Of a DNA stretch of 64,000 bases, positions 33,872-43,600 are shown piece by piece. The notes under the pieces are model-generated. The model saw nothing but the letters and a program-made list of their open reading frames with translations. It was not told where the DNA came from and searched no databases. Positions within the stretch are counted from its first letter, which is position 1; each line of letters starts with the position of its first letter. Source of the DNA: Polyangiaceae bacterium UTPRO1 (lineage in GTDB: Bacteria > Desulfobacterota > Binatia > UTPRO1); the NCBI GenBank assembly GCA_002050235.1, contig MWST01000043.1, forward strand, positions 186,001 through 250,000. Direction: 5' to 3'. The translations under genes and the position numbers were made by a program.

Positions 33872-34683
33872 ATCACCAGGCCGCCGTTCGGTGACAGCGT
33901 CTGGCCGACGAAGTAGCTGGCGTCGTCCGAAGCGAGGAAGACCGCCGTCGCCGCGACCTCGGCCGGTGTCCCGAGCCGGCCGGCGGGCGTCTGGGCGACG
34001 ATCATCTGCCGCATGACCGGCGTCAGGACGTCGAGGAGCGGAGTGTCGACGTAGCCGGGCGCGATCGCGTTCACCCGGATGCCGGCGCCGATCACCTCGC
34101 GCGCCACCGACTTCGTGAAGCCCAGGATCCCGGCTTTGGCGGCGGAGTAGTCGGGCGCGCCGGCGATGCCCGTGAGTCCCGCGATCGAGGCCATATTGAT
34201 GATGCAGCCGCGGCGCTGGGCCTCCATGATCTTCAGCGCCTCGCGCGTGCAGTAGAAGGTGCCGTCGAGGTGGATCGCCAGGCTGCGCCGCCAATGGCCG
34301 TCCGTCATCGTCGCGGTGGCCTCGAGCGACATCGAGCTCCGGCCGGTGGTCATCAGCTGCTCGAGCATCTTCTCGCTGTTGCGCTTCACGTGCTCCTCCG
34401 TGAACGCGGTCCCGGCGTTGTTCACGAGGATGTCGAGCGTGCGGAGCGTGCCGATGTGGGCGGCGAACATCTTGTAGACGGCGCGGCCGTCGGCGACGTC
34501 GCCGGGCAGAGCTGCGGCGGCGACGCCGAGCGCCGCGACCTCGCGCGCGACCGCCGCCGCCGGCTCGGCGCGGATGTCGTTGACGCCGACCGCGCAGCCC
34601 TCGCGCGCGAAGGCGAGCGCGATCTCGCGGCCGAGCCCGGATCCGGCGCCGGTGACCAGCGCGACCTTGCCTTGGAGCTTCAT
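33868..34683 (-). CDS. Short-chain dehydrogenase/reductase (classical)
   Basis: A 271-residue NAD(P) oxidoreductase with all classical motifs: TGAGSGLGREIA, NNAG (LVNNAGTAF), catalytic Ser in NMASIAGL, and YxxxK in DYSAAKAGI, followed by PGYVDTPL. A region of about 20 extra residues after NNAG (VKRNSEKMLEQLMTTG) is unusual and may shape the substrate pocket. GGGAGGT sits eight bases before ATG 34683, which is chosen; the open frame upstream of it is not protein-like. Divergent from the DHH gene. Confidence 0.9.
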   Translation of the reverse strand: MKLQGKVALVTGAGSGLGREIALAFAREGCAVGVNDIRAEPAAAVAREVAALGVAAAALPGDVADGRAVYKMFAAHIGTLRTLDILVNNAGTAFTEEHVKRNSEKMLEQLMTTGRSSMSLEATATMTDGHWRRSLAIHLDGTFYCTREALKIMEAQRRGCIINMASIAGLTGIAGAPDYSAAKAGILGFTKSVAREVIGAGIRVNAIAPGYVDTPLLDVLTPVMRQMIVAQTPAGRLGTPAEVAATAVFLASDDASYFVGQTLSPNGGLVI

Positions 34684-34697
34684 GGTACCTCCCGGTG

Positions 34698-34724
34698 GAA
34701 CCGTCGCTAGCGGTTCGACTAGCG
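34698..34724. promoter_or_regulatory. Overlapping palindromes between divergent SDR and DHH genes
   Basis: GAACCG (34698-34703) pairs with CGGTTC (34711-34716), and CGCTAG (34705-34710) pairs with CTAGCG (34719-34724). The two interleaved inverted repeats lie just ahead of the SDR start on the minus strand and within a 94-base divergent gap. An operator for a dimeric regulator is the likely meaning; no regulator gene is adjacent. Confidence 0.4.
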
Positions 34725-34777
34725 CTCTCGCGGCGGCGCGTCCACCGCGGCAGTCGCCTGTACCTCGCCGGGAGGCG

Positions 34778-35800
34778 ATGGTACACGTCGCCGCCGTGCC
34801 GACGCCCAAGCGCCCCGATCTCGTCCACGTCGTGAGCCACGGGCCGCACTGCCTCGACGGCGTGACCGCGGCCGTCGCCGTCGCGCGCTTCCACGCCGGC
34901 AGCGAGATCGTGCCGGTCTTCGCCAACAACCCGGAGGTGAACGAAGCGATCCAGGGCGTGCCGGCGCCGCGCGCCGGGATCGAGCACGAGCTCTGGATCA
35001 CCGACATCAGCTGGAACCAGGCGGCGAGCGACGCGCACCTTCGCGCGCTCGCCGCCGCCGGCACGCGCATCCGCTGGATCGACCACCATCGCACTGCGAT
35101 CGAGCGCCTGAAGCGCGGCGCGATCGCGGTGCCGTTCGCGACCATGATCGTCACCGACGCCTACGCAGCCTCGCGGCTAGTCTACGAGCACCTGAAGGAA
35201 CGGCTTGCAGCCGAGGGCGGGACGCCGAGCGGCCGCGCCGAGGACGCGGCGGCGTTTCTCGCCCTGGCGAAGCTCGTGGCGCTGGCCGACGACAACGACC
35301 GTTGGATCCACGCGCTCCCGGGCTCGCGCGAGCTCGCGCTCACCGTCGGCGCGATGCGCGACGCGACCGCCTACGAAGAGCTCTTGACCATCGACGCCGA
35401 CGTCACCCCGACGCCGCTCATGCGCGCGGCCGAGGCCCGGGTCGCGGCCGAGCTCGCGGCGACGCACGCGCTCGCGGAGAGGACGCGCCGCGAGCGCCGC
35501 GTCGGCGACGTAACGGTCCTGGCCGCCTGGTGTGCGGGCTATCCGAGCGAGATCGGCGACAAGTGGGGCAAGGCCGTGCCGAACGCCGTGGTGGCGCTCT
35601 ACGACACCAAGAGCGCCGGCGTGAGCTTTCGCCGTTCGCCGGCGTCGCCGGTCGATCTCTCGCGCGTCGCCGAGAGCTTCGGCGGCGGCGGCCACGCCGC
35701 CGCTGCCGGCTGCAAGATCCCGGGCATGGGCGAGCGCGACGCCGACGCGCTGGCGACGCTCGTCGCCGCGGCCGTCGCCAAGGTGACCGCTGCGGCATGA
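34778..35800 (+). CDS. DHH-family phosphoesterase
   Basis: A 340-residue metal-dependent phosphoesterase-like protein. The DHH motif is WIDHHRT, the first metal motif reads SHGPHCLDGVTAA, a third Asp motif is WITDISWN, and the C-terminal DHHA1-type block is SFGGGGHAAAAGCK. Members degrade short oligonucleotides or cyclic dinucleotides; substrate not predictable here. ATG 34778 is chosen, with GGAGG only two bases ahead; GTG 34796 is an alternative. Its stop overlaps the NUDIX gene by four bases. Confidence 0.85.
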   Translation: MVHVAAVPTPKRPDLVHVVSHGPHCLDGVTAAVAVARFHAGSEIVPVFANNPEVNEAIQGVPAPRAGIEHELWITDISWNQAASDAHLRALAAAGTRIRWIDHHRTAIERLKRGAIAVPFATMIVTDAYAASRLVYEHLKERLAAEGGTPSGRAEDAAAFLALAKLVALADDNDRWIHALPGSRELALTVGAMRDATAYEELLTIDADVTPTPLMRAAEARVAAELAATHALAERTRRERRVGDVTVLAAWCAGYPSEIGDKWGKAVPNAVVALYDTKSAGVSFRRSPASPVDLSRVAESFGGGGHAAAAGCKIPGMGERDADALATLVAAAVAKVTAAA

Positions 35801-36378
35801 GCGCGCGGCACGATCTCGGCTGGCTGCGCAAGCGGTACGGCAAGTTCCCGCTCGTCGAGGCGGTGCTCGCGAGCGGCGACTTAGCACCCTTTCGCGGCCG
35901 CGGTCCGACTCGGGGGCGGCCCTTCGGGAGACCCGGCGGGCGGCGCAGCGAGGTGGCGATGGCGATCCGCCGTCCGAGCGGCGGCATCCTCCTCCAGACC
36001 AAGGCCTTCTATCCGCCCGGGACCTTCCGGCTCCCGACCGGCGGCATCAAGGACGGCGAGGACGTCGAGCACGCGCTGCTCCGCGAGGTCCACGAGGAGA
36101 GCAACCTCGAGGTCGAGATCGAGCGCCTGGTGGCGGTGATCGACCACAGCGCGGTCGAGCGCCGGTCGCCGTTCCGGTCGTACATGTTCCTGCTGCGCGA
36201 GGTCGGCGGCACGCTCAAGGTGAACGATCCCGAAGAGAAGATCAGCGGCTGGGACGAGCGTGACGCCGCCGGGCTCGAGCGCGCGGCGCGCGAGCTGCGG
36301 AGCCTCGATGGAACGTGGCGGCACTGGGGTCAGTTCCGCGCCGTGGCGCTCGAGGTGCTGGCGGGCGCCGTTCGGTGA
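35797..36378 (+). CDS. NUDIX hydrolase
   Basis: A 193-residue protein whose Nudix box runs GGIKDGEDVEHALLREVHEE and then SNL, matching GX5EX7REUXEEXGU except that the final Gly is Asn. The metal-binding Glu residues (REVHEE) are all present, so activity is likely. It should hydrolyse nucleoside-diphosphate derivatives; substrate unknown. ATG overlaps the DHH stop and its own stop overlaps the MFS GTG, giving a DHH-NUDIX-MFS operon that may deal with a nucleotide product and its export. Confidence 0.85.
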   Translation: MSARHDLGWLRKRYGKFPLVEAVLASGDLAPFRGRGPTRGRPFGRPGGRRSEVAMAIRRPSGGILLQTKAFYPPGTFRLPTGGIKDGEDVEHALLREVHEESNLEVEIERLVAVIDHSAVERRSPFRSYMFLLREVGGTLKVNDPEEKISGWDERDAAGLERAARELRSLDGTWRHWGQFRAVALEVLAGAVR

Positions 36379-37595
36379 GCGTGGGGCGCGCGGGCGCGGG
36401 CGGCTTCGGCGCGCTCTTCGCATGGGCGCTCTACGATCTCGCCAATACCGCGTTCTCGCTGAACGTCGTCTCGCGCTACGTGCCGCTCCTCGTCGTCGAG
36501 GATCTCGGCCGCCGCGACCTCGACGTGAGCGTCGCCTACAGCGGCGCGATGGTGCTGGTAGCCTTCGCGGCGCCGCTCCTGGGCGCGCTCTCCGACTTCT
36601 CCGGGCGCCGCATCCCGTTCCTCGCCGCGGCGACGCTCCTCTGCGTCGGAGCGACCGCGCTCATGGGCCTCGGCCGGCCGGCGGCGCTGGTGCTCGGACT
36701 CTTCGCGATCGCCACCTTCTTCTACCAGTCCGCGCTCGTCTTCTATGACGCGCTCCTCGCCAACGTCTCCGACGAGTCGAACCGCGGCCGCGCATCGGGC
36801 TTCGGGATCGCGCTCGGCTACGGCGGCGCCATCATGAGCCTCTATGCCGTCTCGCCGGTCGCCGAGCGCTGGGGGAAGGCGGCGGCGTTTCCGGCGACGG
36901 CGGCGATCTTCCTCGTCTTCGCGCTGCCGTGTCTGGTGATGGTGCCGGACGGACCGGGCGGAGCGCTCTGGCGCCGCGGGCTCGCGTCCGCGACGTTCGC
37001 GCGCGTTGCTGCGACGCTGCGCCGGGTGCCCCGCATGGCGGGCCTCGGCCGCTTCCTCATCGCCCACTTCCTCTACACCGACGCCGTCAACACGGTGATC
37101 CTCTTCATGGCCGTCTACGTGACCAAGGTCGGCGCCTTCACGAGCGCCGAGGTGACGCGCCTCCTCGCGCTGTCGACGATCTTCGCGATCGCCGGGGCGT
37201 TCGGCGCCGGGCCGCTGATCGACCGGATCGGCGCCAAGCGCGCCCTCTATGCGGCGCTCGCGGGCTGGGCGGTAGGCTTCGCGATCGCACTCGCGGCGCC
37301 AGGCAAGGGGGCGCTCTGGCTCGTCGGACCGATCACGGGTGCGGCGCTCGGCGCCACCTGGGCCGCCGACCGCGTCCTCATGTTCCGGCTGGCGCCGCGC
37401 GCCGCGCTCGGCGAGCTCTACGGCGTCTACGGGATGGTCGGCCGCTTCGCGGCGATCACCGGGCCGCTGGTGTGGGGCGCCGTCGTCTATGCGCTCGAAG
37501 ACACCGGCGCACTCGCGTATCGCGCCGCGATCGGCGCTCTGCTCGTCATGCTCCTCGCCGGCGCCTGGGTGCTGCGGCGGGTGCCGGCGGTCTGA
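36375..37595 (+). CDS. Major facilitator superfamily transporter, UMF1/Atg22-like
   Basis: A 406-residue inner-membrane protein with about twelve hydrophobic segments. The opening FAWALYDLANTAFSLNVVS and the later RGRASGFGIALGYGGAIMSL and LIAHFLYTDAVNTVILFMAVY are marks of the UMF1 (Vps22/Atg22-like) group. Substrates of bacterial members are unknown; the yeast relative exports amino acids. The GTG start at 36375 overlaps the NUDIX stop (GTGA), so it is coupled to it. Confidence 0.85.
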   Translation: MSVGRAGAGGFGALFAWALYDLANTAFSLNVVSRYVPLLVVEDLGRRDLDVSVAYSGAMVLVAFAAPLLGALSDFSGRRIPFLAAATLLCVGATALMGLGRPAALVLGLFAIATFFYQSALVFYDALLANVSDESNRGRASGFGIALGYGGAIMSLYAVSPVAERWGKAAAFPATAAIFLVFALPCLVMVPDGPGGALWRRGLASATFARVAATLRRVPRMAGLGRFLIAHFLYTDAVNTVILFMAVYVTKVGAFTSAEVTRLLALSTIFAIAGAFGAGPLIDRIGAKRALYAALAGWAVGFAIALAAPGKGALWLVGPITGAALGATWAADRVLMFRLAPRAALGELYGVYGMVGRFAAITGPLVWGAVVYALEDTGALAYRAAIGALLVMLLAGAWVLRRVPAV

Positions 37596-37597
37596 CG

Positions 37598-37620
37598 GCG
37601 GCGGGAGCGTTCGCTGCCGC
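37598..37620. terminator. Hairpin between convergent MFS and TPR genes
   Basis: GCGGC and AGCG pair with CGCT and GCCGC around TT, with a three-base bulge. It fills the gap between the two stop codons and could end transcription from both sides; no T-run. Confidence 0.35.
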
Positions 37621-39561
37621 TCAGCTCCCCGGTAGCAGGCCCGCTCGGCGGACGACGTCGTCGAGGTCGGGCTGCAGGCGGAGCGCCGCCGCTGCCTGCG
37701 CTCGCGCTTCGTCGCCGCGGCCCTCTTGCCGGAGCGCCAGCGCCAGATTGAAACGCACCGCGGCGTAGTCGGGGCGCAGCGCCAACGCCCGCTCGTACTC
37801 CGCGATCGCGGCCGCGGCGCGGCCCTCGCGGAAGTGCAGGTTGCCGAGGTTGCTGTGCGGCTCGGCGTAGTCCGGGGCGAGCCGTATCGCCTCGCGGTAG
37901 AGCGCCGCCGCTTCACGATGTTCGCCGCGCTGCACGAGCGCCACAGCGAGATTGTTCATCGCCTCGGCGAATCCGGGCCGCAGCCGCAGCGCCGTGCGGT
38001 AGTACGGCTCGGCCTCGGCGAAGCGCTTCTGGTCGGCGAGGGCGGTGCCCCAGTCGTTGTAGGCGTCGGGGGAGTCCGGCTGGAGCCGGATCGCCTCGGC
38101 GTAGTGCGCGATCGCCGCCGCCGCGTCGCCGCGCTCGCCGAGGGCGCGGCCGAGGTGCACGTGCGCCGCGGCGTAGCTCGGGTCGATGGCGAGCGCCCGG
38201 CGGGCGGCGTCGAGGGCGGCGTCGACCGCACCCGCGGCGAGGTCCGCCTCGGCGAGATTGCTCCACGCGCGGGCGTTCGCCGGGCGCTTGGCGGTGACGT
38301 CGGTCCACATGGCGCGCGGGCTCCGGTAGTCGTGGTTGCGGGCGATGGTGAGCGCGCCGAGGACGGCGACCACGGCGGCGAGCGCGGCGGCGGCGATCCG
38401 GCGGGTTGCTGCGGTTCCGAGCCGGGCGCGGCGGAGCGCCGTCCAGCCGCCCACGACGAGGAGGGCAGCGAGCGGTGCGAGCGGCAGATACATGCGGTGC
38501 TCGAAGGCGAGATCGCGGATCGGCACCACGCTCGAGCTCGGGGCCAGCGTCAGCAGGAAGGCCAGAACCAGGAAGCGGAGCCGCGGCCGGGCGCGGAAGG
38601 CGCAGAGGAGCCCGCCGATGCCCGCGGCCAGGAGCAGCGCCGGCGCGGTGACGCCGAAGCCCCTAGCCGGCGGCCACCCGTAGTCGAGCACGAGGCCGTA
38701 CGGCAGGACGACGAGGCGGAGATAGTGGAGGATCACGCCCGGTTGGCTCGACGCGAACTCTGCGAGCGACAGGTCGCGTATCGCGAAGCCCGCGGTCGCC
38801 GCCGACTCGTGCTCCTGGCCGAGGAGGAGCAGCGCCGGGAGGCTCCAGGTCGCGAAGAGGCCGAGATGGAGCCGGCGGCGCCGGCGCCAGGCGGCGCGCC
38901 AGGAGCCGGCGAGGAACGTGCGGTCGTAGAGGAGGACGAGGAGCGGCGCCGTCACCATGACGGGCTTGCAGAGCATGCCGAGGGCGCAGGCCGCGACCGC
39001 GGCGGCGTACCAAGACGCCGGCCGCGCCGCCGCCGCACCGCGGATCACGCACCAGAGGGTCGTGAAGTAGAGGAGCCCCATCAGCGACTCGGCGCGCTGC
39101 ACGACGTAGGTGACGCTCTCGGTCTGCAGCGGATGCGCCGCCCAGACGAGCGCGATCGCGAGCGCCAGGGGCGCCGTACCGGTGCTGCGCGCGGCGATGC
39201 CGTAGAGAGCTAGAGCCGCGAGCCCGTGCACGACGGTGTTGACGACGTGGTAGCCGAGCGGAGCGGCGCCGCCTAGCGCCCAGTCGAGCGCGAAGGAGAG
39301 CTGCACGAGCGGCCGGCTCGTGCCGCGTACGGTCGCCCACGAGAGCTCGTGCAGCGCCGGGTTTTCGAGGATGGCCGCGTCGTCGAAGAGGAAGGGCGTA
39401 TGCAGCGCGTTGGCGTACGCGAGGGCGACGACCCCGATGATGAGCAGGGGGAAGAGACGCTCGACTGGACGAGGCCGCGGCGCGGAGCCTCGAGGAAGGC
39501 GCGCCGCCGGGCCAGGCGCAGCGAGCCGTGCGGCGGGCGGGCATGGCGCCGCCGGCGGCAT
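37621..39561 (-). CDS. Membrane TPR protein, TMTC/GT-C glycosyltransferase-like
   Basis: A 646-residue protein with about ten membrane segments, then at least six tetratricopeptide repeats (for example LGRALGERGDAAAAIAHYAE, WGTALADQKRFAEAEPYYRT, NLAVALVQRGEHREAAALYR). The first loop has HTPFLFDDAAILENPAL, an Asp-Asp motif like that of TMTC and other GT-C lipid-linked-sugar transferases, and WAAHPLQTESVTYVVQRAE. Protein O-mannosylation or a similar modification is plausible. ATG 39561 is chosen, four bases after the alpha/beta hydrolase stop. Firm as TPR/membrane protein; the enzyme role is inferred. Confidence 0.8.
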   Translation of the reverse strand: MPPAAPCPPAARLAAPGPAARLPRGSAPRPRPVERLFPLLIIGVVALAYANALHTPFLFDDAAILENPALHELSWATVRGTSRPLVQLSFALDWALGGAAPLGYHVVNTVVHGLAALALYGIAARSTGTAPLALAIALVWAAHPLQTESVTYVVQRAESLMGLLYFTTLWCVIRGAAAARPASWYAAAVAACALGMLCKPVMVTAPLLVLLYDRTFLAGSWRAAWRRRRRLHLGLFATWSLPALLLLGQEHESAATAGFAIRDLSLAEFASSQPGVILHYLRLVVLPYGLVLDYGWPPARGFGVTAPALLLAAGIGGLLCAFRARPRLRFLVLAFLLTLAPSSSVVPIRDLAFEHRMYLPLAPLAALLVVGGWTALRRARLGTAATRRIAAAALAAVVAVLGALTIARNHDYRSPRAMWTDVTAKRPANARAWSNLAEADLAAGAVDAALDAARRALAIDPSYAAAHVHLGRALGERGDAAAAIAHYAEAIRLQPDSPDAYNDWGTALADQKRFAEAEPYYRTALRLRPGFAEAMNNLAVALVQRGEHREAAALYREAIRLAPDYAEPHSNLGNLHFREGRAAAAIAEYERALALRPDYAAVRFNLALALRQEGRGDEARAQAAAALRLQPDLDDVVRRAGLLPGS

Positions 39562-39565
39562 GGCG

Positions 39566-40465
39566 TCAGCCGCGAGCGGCCTCGGCTCCGGCGACGACCG
39601 CCGCCACCAGCGCCGGATCTTCCATGGGCATGAAGTGGGTGCGGTCGGGACGGTGCAGATCGTGCGCGTTCCGGAACCGTCGCGCCAGCGCCGGCCACGT
39701 CGGCGAATAGCGGAAGTCGGCGAGGTCGGCGGGGGTGCGCGGCTCCATGGCGCGGAGCACGGTGACCGGCAGCTCGAGCGCGCGCACGTGGTCGTGGATC
39801 GCGGGGTTGCCGAAAACGCCGCTGTAGACCGCACCCTCCATCTCCGGCGAGCAGGCGAGCTCGAAGCCCGGGGGATCGAGGCTCGGGACCAGGCCCCAAG
39901 TGCAGTAGTCGCGCAGCGCCGCCGGCGTGAAGCTCGCGAACGACGGCCGCTGGCGCAGGCGCTCGATCATCTCGTCGATCGAGGTGAAATGGCGGCGGCG
40001 CTTCGCTGCCGGGTGGGCGTTGCCGGCTACGGGGATGCGGGCGCCGTCAGCGGCGGAGGCGAGCGCCGCGTAGTGCTCGGGAGCCAGAATCGTCGGGTCT
40101 ATCAGCACCAGGCGGCGAAAGCGCGCCGGCTCGAGCGCCGCGGCCTCGACCAGCGCGTGACCGCCCGCCGAATGGCCGACGCCGACGACGTTGCGGAGGT
40201 CGAGGCGGCGCACCACTTCGGCGACGTCGCGTCCGAAGTCCTGCCAGCGGATCGCGTCGACCTTGTCGCTGCGTCCGTGTCCGCGCTGGTCGACCGCGAT
40301 CACCCGCCGGTGCCCGAGCCGGGCGACGACCTGATCCCAGCAGCGAGCGTGGAATCCGGTGGCGTGGATGAGCAGCAGCGGATCGCCCGCGGCGCCGCGG
40401 CCCCACTCGAAGTAGGTGAGGGACACGCCGTTCACGGCGACGGAGGCTTCGATCGGAGCCGGCAC
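39566..40465 (-). CDS. Alpha/beta hydrolase
   Basis: A 299-residue hydrolase. Catalytic triad: nucleophile Ser in GVGHSAGGHALVEAA, Asp/Glu region after VTVLRAMEPRTPADL, and His in RPDRTHFMPMEDP. The oxyanion block LIHATGFHARCWDQVV and VIAVDQRGHGRSDK are typical of the family. No signal peptide, so cytoplasmic. Substrate not predictable. It is read together with the TPR gene, four bases downstream, and is divergent from the SNF2 gene. Confidence 0.85.
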   Translation of the reverse strand: MPAPIEASVAVNGVSLTYFEWGRGAAGDPLLLIHATGFHARCWDQVVARLGHRRVIAVDQRGHGRSDKVDAIRWQDFGRDVAEVVRRLDLRNVVGVGHSAGGHALVEAAALEPARFRRLVLIDPTILAPEHYAALASAADGARIPVAGNAHPAAKRRRHFTSIDEMIERLRQRPSFASFTPAALRDYCTWGLVPSLDPPGFELACSPEMEGAVYSGVFGNPAIHDHVRALELPVTVLRAMEPRTPADLADFRYSPTWPALARRFRNAHDLHRPDRTHFMPMEDPALVAAVVAGAEAARG

Positions 40466-40603
40466 GATCGGCGATACATGGGAGAAGTCGGACGGTCATG
40501 CAAGCGCGGCTACAACGGCCGGCACGCGCCGCCGGCTTGCGCAGCGCGGCACCAAGCGGCATCCTGGCCGGTCATGGCGCGTCCGGTGCCGGAAAGTGGC
40601 GGG

Positions 40604-43600
40604 ATGCCACCGGTCGGTGCGCTCCGAGGGGTGGTCTCGATGCTGCGGGCGTTTCCCCCGATGGTCCGGCATCGGGGTCAGGAGTACGCTCGCAGCGGCC
40701 GCGTCGGGCAGATGATCTTCGCCGCCGACGCGGTGCGCGCCGAGGTGCGCGGCGCGCACCCCTACGACGCAGCGTGGACCTGGCCGCACATCGGCGAGAG
40801 CCGCCCGGCGTGCTCGTGCCCGGTAGGGCCGTATTGCAAGCACGCGTACGCGCTGGCGTGCTGCCTGCTCGCAGTGGCGCACGAGGAACACGGCTTCGCC
40901 GATGCGCGCCTCGCGCAATTCCTCCCGACCGGTCTGGTGCCGCGACCGAGCGCGATCGTGCCGATCAGCGCCGGCGGCGACCGGCGCCGCCAGGCGGCGG
41001 CACCGGCGGCGGCGCCGCCGGGATCCGCGTCCGGACCGCTGCTCTCGGCGCTCGACCGCTTGCGCCGGATGCCGCCCGGCTGGCAGCGCGAGCACGCGCT
41101 CGAGCGCCTCCTCGCCGGCGGCCCGGCGCGCGGACTCTCGGGCTATCTGCCGCCGTTTCCCGAGATTCTCGAGGAAGCAGATCCGGACCTCATGTGCTGG
41201 CGGTTGGCGCAGGAGATCCAGGCGCGGACGAGCGGCTGGCTGCCGCGCGAGCTCGGCATCTACCGCGATCGCCCCGATCTCGCCGCCCGCCACGCCGCCC
41301 GCGCGCGCACTGCGCTGCTCGATGAGCTGGCGTCGTGGGCGCGGCGGAAGGCGGCGGTCACGCCGCGGAGCCTGCGACTCCTCTTCGGGCTCGTCGACCG
41401 CCCCGGTGTCGGCCCGACCGTCACCGTCGAAGCGCGCGTCACGAGCGCGCAGATGAACGACGAGCCGCGCTCGCTCATGCAGCTGGCACAGCTACGGATG
41501 CAGGCGCACCGGACTCCGGGCTTGCTGCCGGCGGACCAGGCGGCGGTGCTCGACTGGCTCTGCGATCACAACGTGGGCGGGCGGCACGACTACTACACCG
41601 GGCAGGCGGGGATCACGCCGGCGCTCCTCGCCCGCCTGCTCGAGCGCGTCACCGACCTGCCGTTCGCCGCCTGGCGCGACGACATCGAGCCCGGACTCGC
41701 GGCGGCGGCCGGGGTGCGCCCCGGCGATCCGGTGCGTCTGGCCTCCGGCCTCGTGAGCTTTCTGCCGACCTCGGTGGCGCGCGACGGCGAGGTGTGGATC
41801 GAGCTCCGCTTCGTCTGGCCCGACGGTCGCGAGCGCCGCCTTGCCGACGCCGTCTACCTGCGTGACCCCGGCGGCTGGTCGCCGTCGGGGCGGATGAGCC
41901 TCGCGCTCGCCGACGGCGTCTTCAGGGTGGTCGGCGAGGAGCCTCCCGAGTCGGTCGTCGAGCTCTTTGCGACCTCGGGCGGCCTGCCGCTTCCCGAGGA
42001 GAGCCGCGCCGAGACGCTCGGACTGCTGGCTGCGAGCTTTCCGCACCTCGAGGCGTCGCTGGTGGCGCGCACGCGGACGCATGCGATCAGACCCGTGGTC
42101 GCGCTCGATCTGCGCGCCGACGACTGGCTCGAGCTGCGCGTCTTCGCACGCCCCACGGCGGCGGACGCCGGCGACGTCGCGTTCGAGTGGCTGCCCGACG
42201 GCCGTTGGGCGCGCCGCCCGCGCAGCGCCCTGCCCGGAGGCGGCGCGGCGGTGGACCTCGAGGCCTTTCGCGCCGACGTGGCCCCGGCCGCCGACACGAG
42301 CCTGTCGCCGCCCGCCGCTGCGGCGGTGAGCGGCGAGAGCGGCGAGCCGCCGGCGCCGAGCGACGCCTGGCTCGACGCGCCGAGCGCCGAAGACGTGGCG
42401 CCGATCATCGCCTGGGTCGAGGAGACCGACGCCTCCCCCGGCGGGCGGCGCGCGGCCGGCGCCGGCGCGCCGCCCGCCGAGGCGCGCGAGCGCGGCCGGT
42501 GGCTCTACTGCAGCCGCAGGCGCATGGAGCACTTCGCCGACGTCTGGGAGAGGCGGCCCGCCGACGTCGAGTGGTACGGCTCCGAGCGCGCCCGCCGGCT
42601 GTTGGCTGCCGGCCAGCGCGTGGCGCCGCGCGTCCGCATCGAGGCGAGCGGCGTCGATTGGTTCAAGGTGTCGGCGGCGTGGGAGGCCGAGGGGCGCGAG
42701 CTTTCCGACGCCGATCTGGCGAAGCTCCGCGCCGCGACGACGCGCTTCGTGAAGCTCGACACCGGTTGGGTGCGGCGCGATGTCGCCGCGAGCTTCGACG
42801 AGCTGGGGACGCTCGTCGCCGAGCTCGGGCTCGAGCTCGGCGATGAGCCGCAGCAGGTGACGGTATGGCAGCTCGCCGGCGCCGATCCCGCGGTGCTCGC
42901 GACCCTCGAGCGGCTCGGCGCCGATCCCGAGACGGTCGCGGCGGCGCGGACGCTGCGGGACCGGGTGGCGGGCTTCTCCGGGTTGCCGGCCGTCGCGCCG
43001 CCGCCCGAGCTCGAGGGCGAGCTCCGGCCGTACCAGCAAGCCGGCCTCGACTTCCTCGCGCACGCGTCGGCGCTCGGCATCGGCGCGATCCTCGCCGACG
43101 ACATGGGGCTCGGAAAGACGGTGCAGGCGCTGGCGTGGCTCATGCATCTGCGCCGGCAGGATCCCGGCGGCGGGCCGTGCCTGGTCGTCTGTCCGGCGTC
43201 GGTGGTGCACAACTGGGCGCGCGAGGCCGAGCGCTTCGCGCCGTCGCTGCGCGTCCTCCTGCTGACGAGCGGCGGGGGTCGCCACGCAGCCTGGAATGCG
43301 ATCGCGGCGCACGACCTCGTAGTCACCAACTATGCGCTCCTGCGGCGCGACGCCGAGCGCTGGCGCGCCATCGACCTCGGCGCCGTGATCCTCGACGAGG
43401 CGCAGAACATCAAGAATCCGAACGCCGCGGTGACGCGCGCCGCGATGGCGCTGCGCACCCGCCATCGTTTGGCGCTCACCGGTACGCCGCTCGAGAACCG
43501 CGCCCTCGATCTCTGGAGCATCGCCTCCTTTGCGAACCCCGGCTACCTCGGGAGCCGCGCCGCCTTCGCGGCGCGCTACGACGGTCCCGAAGCGCCGCCG

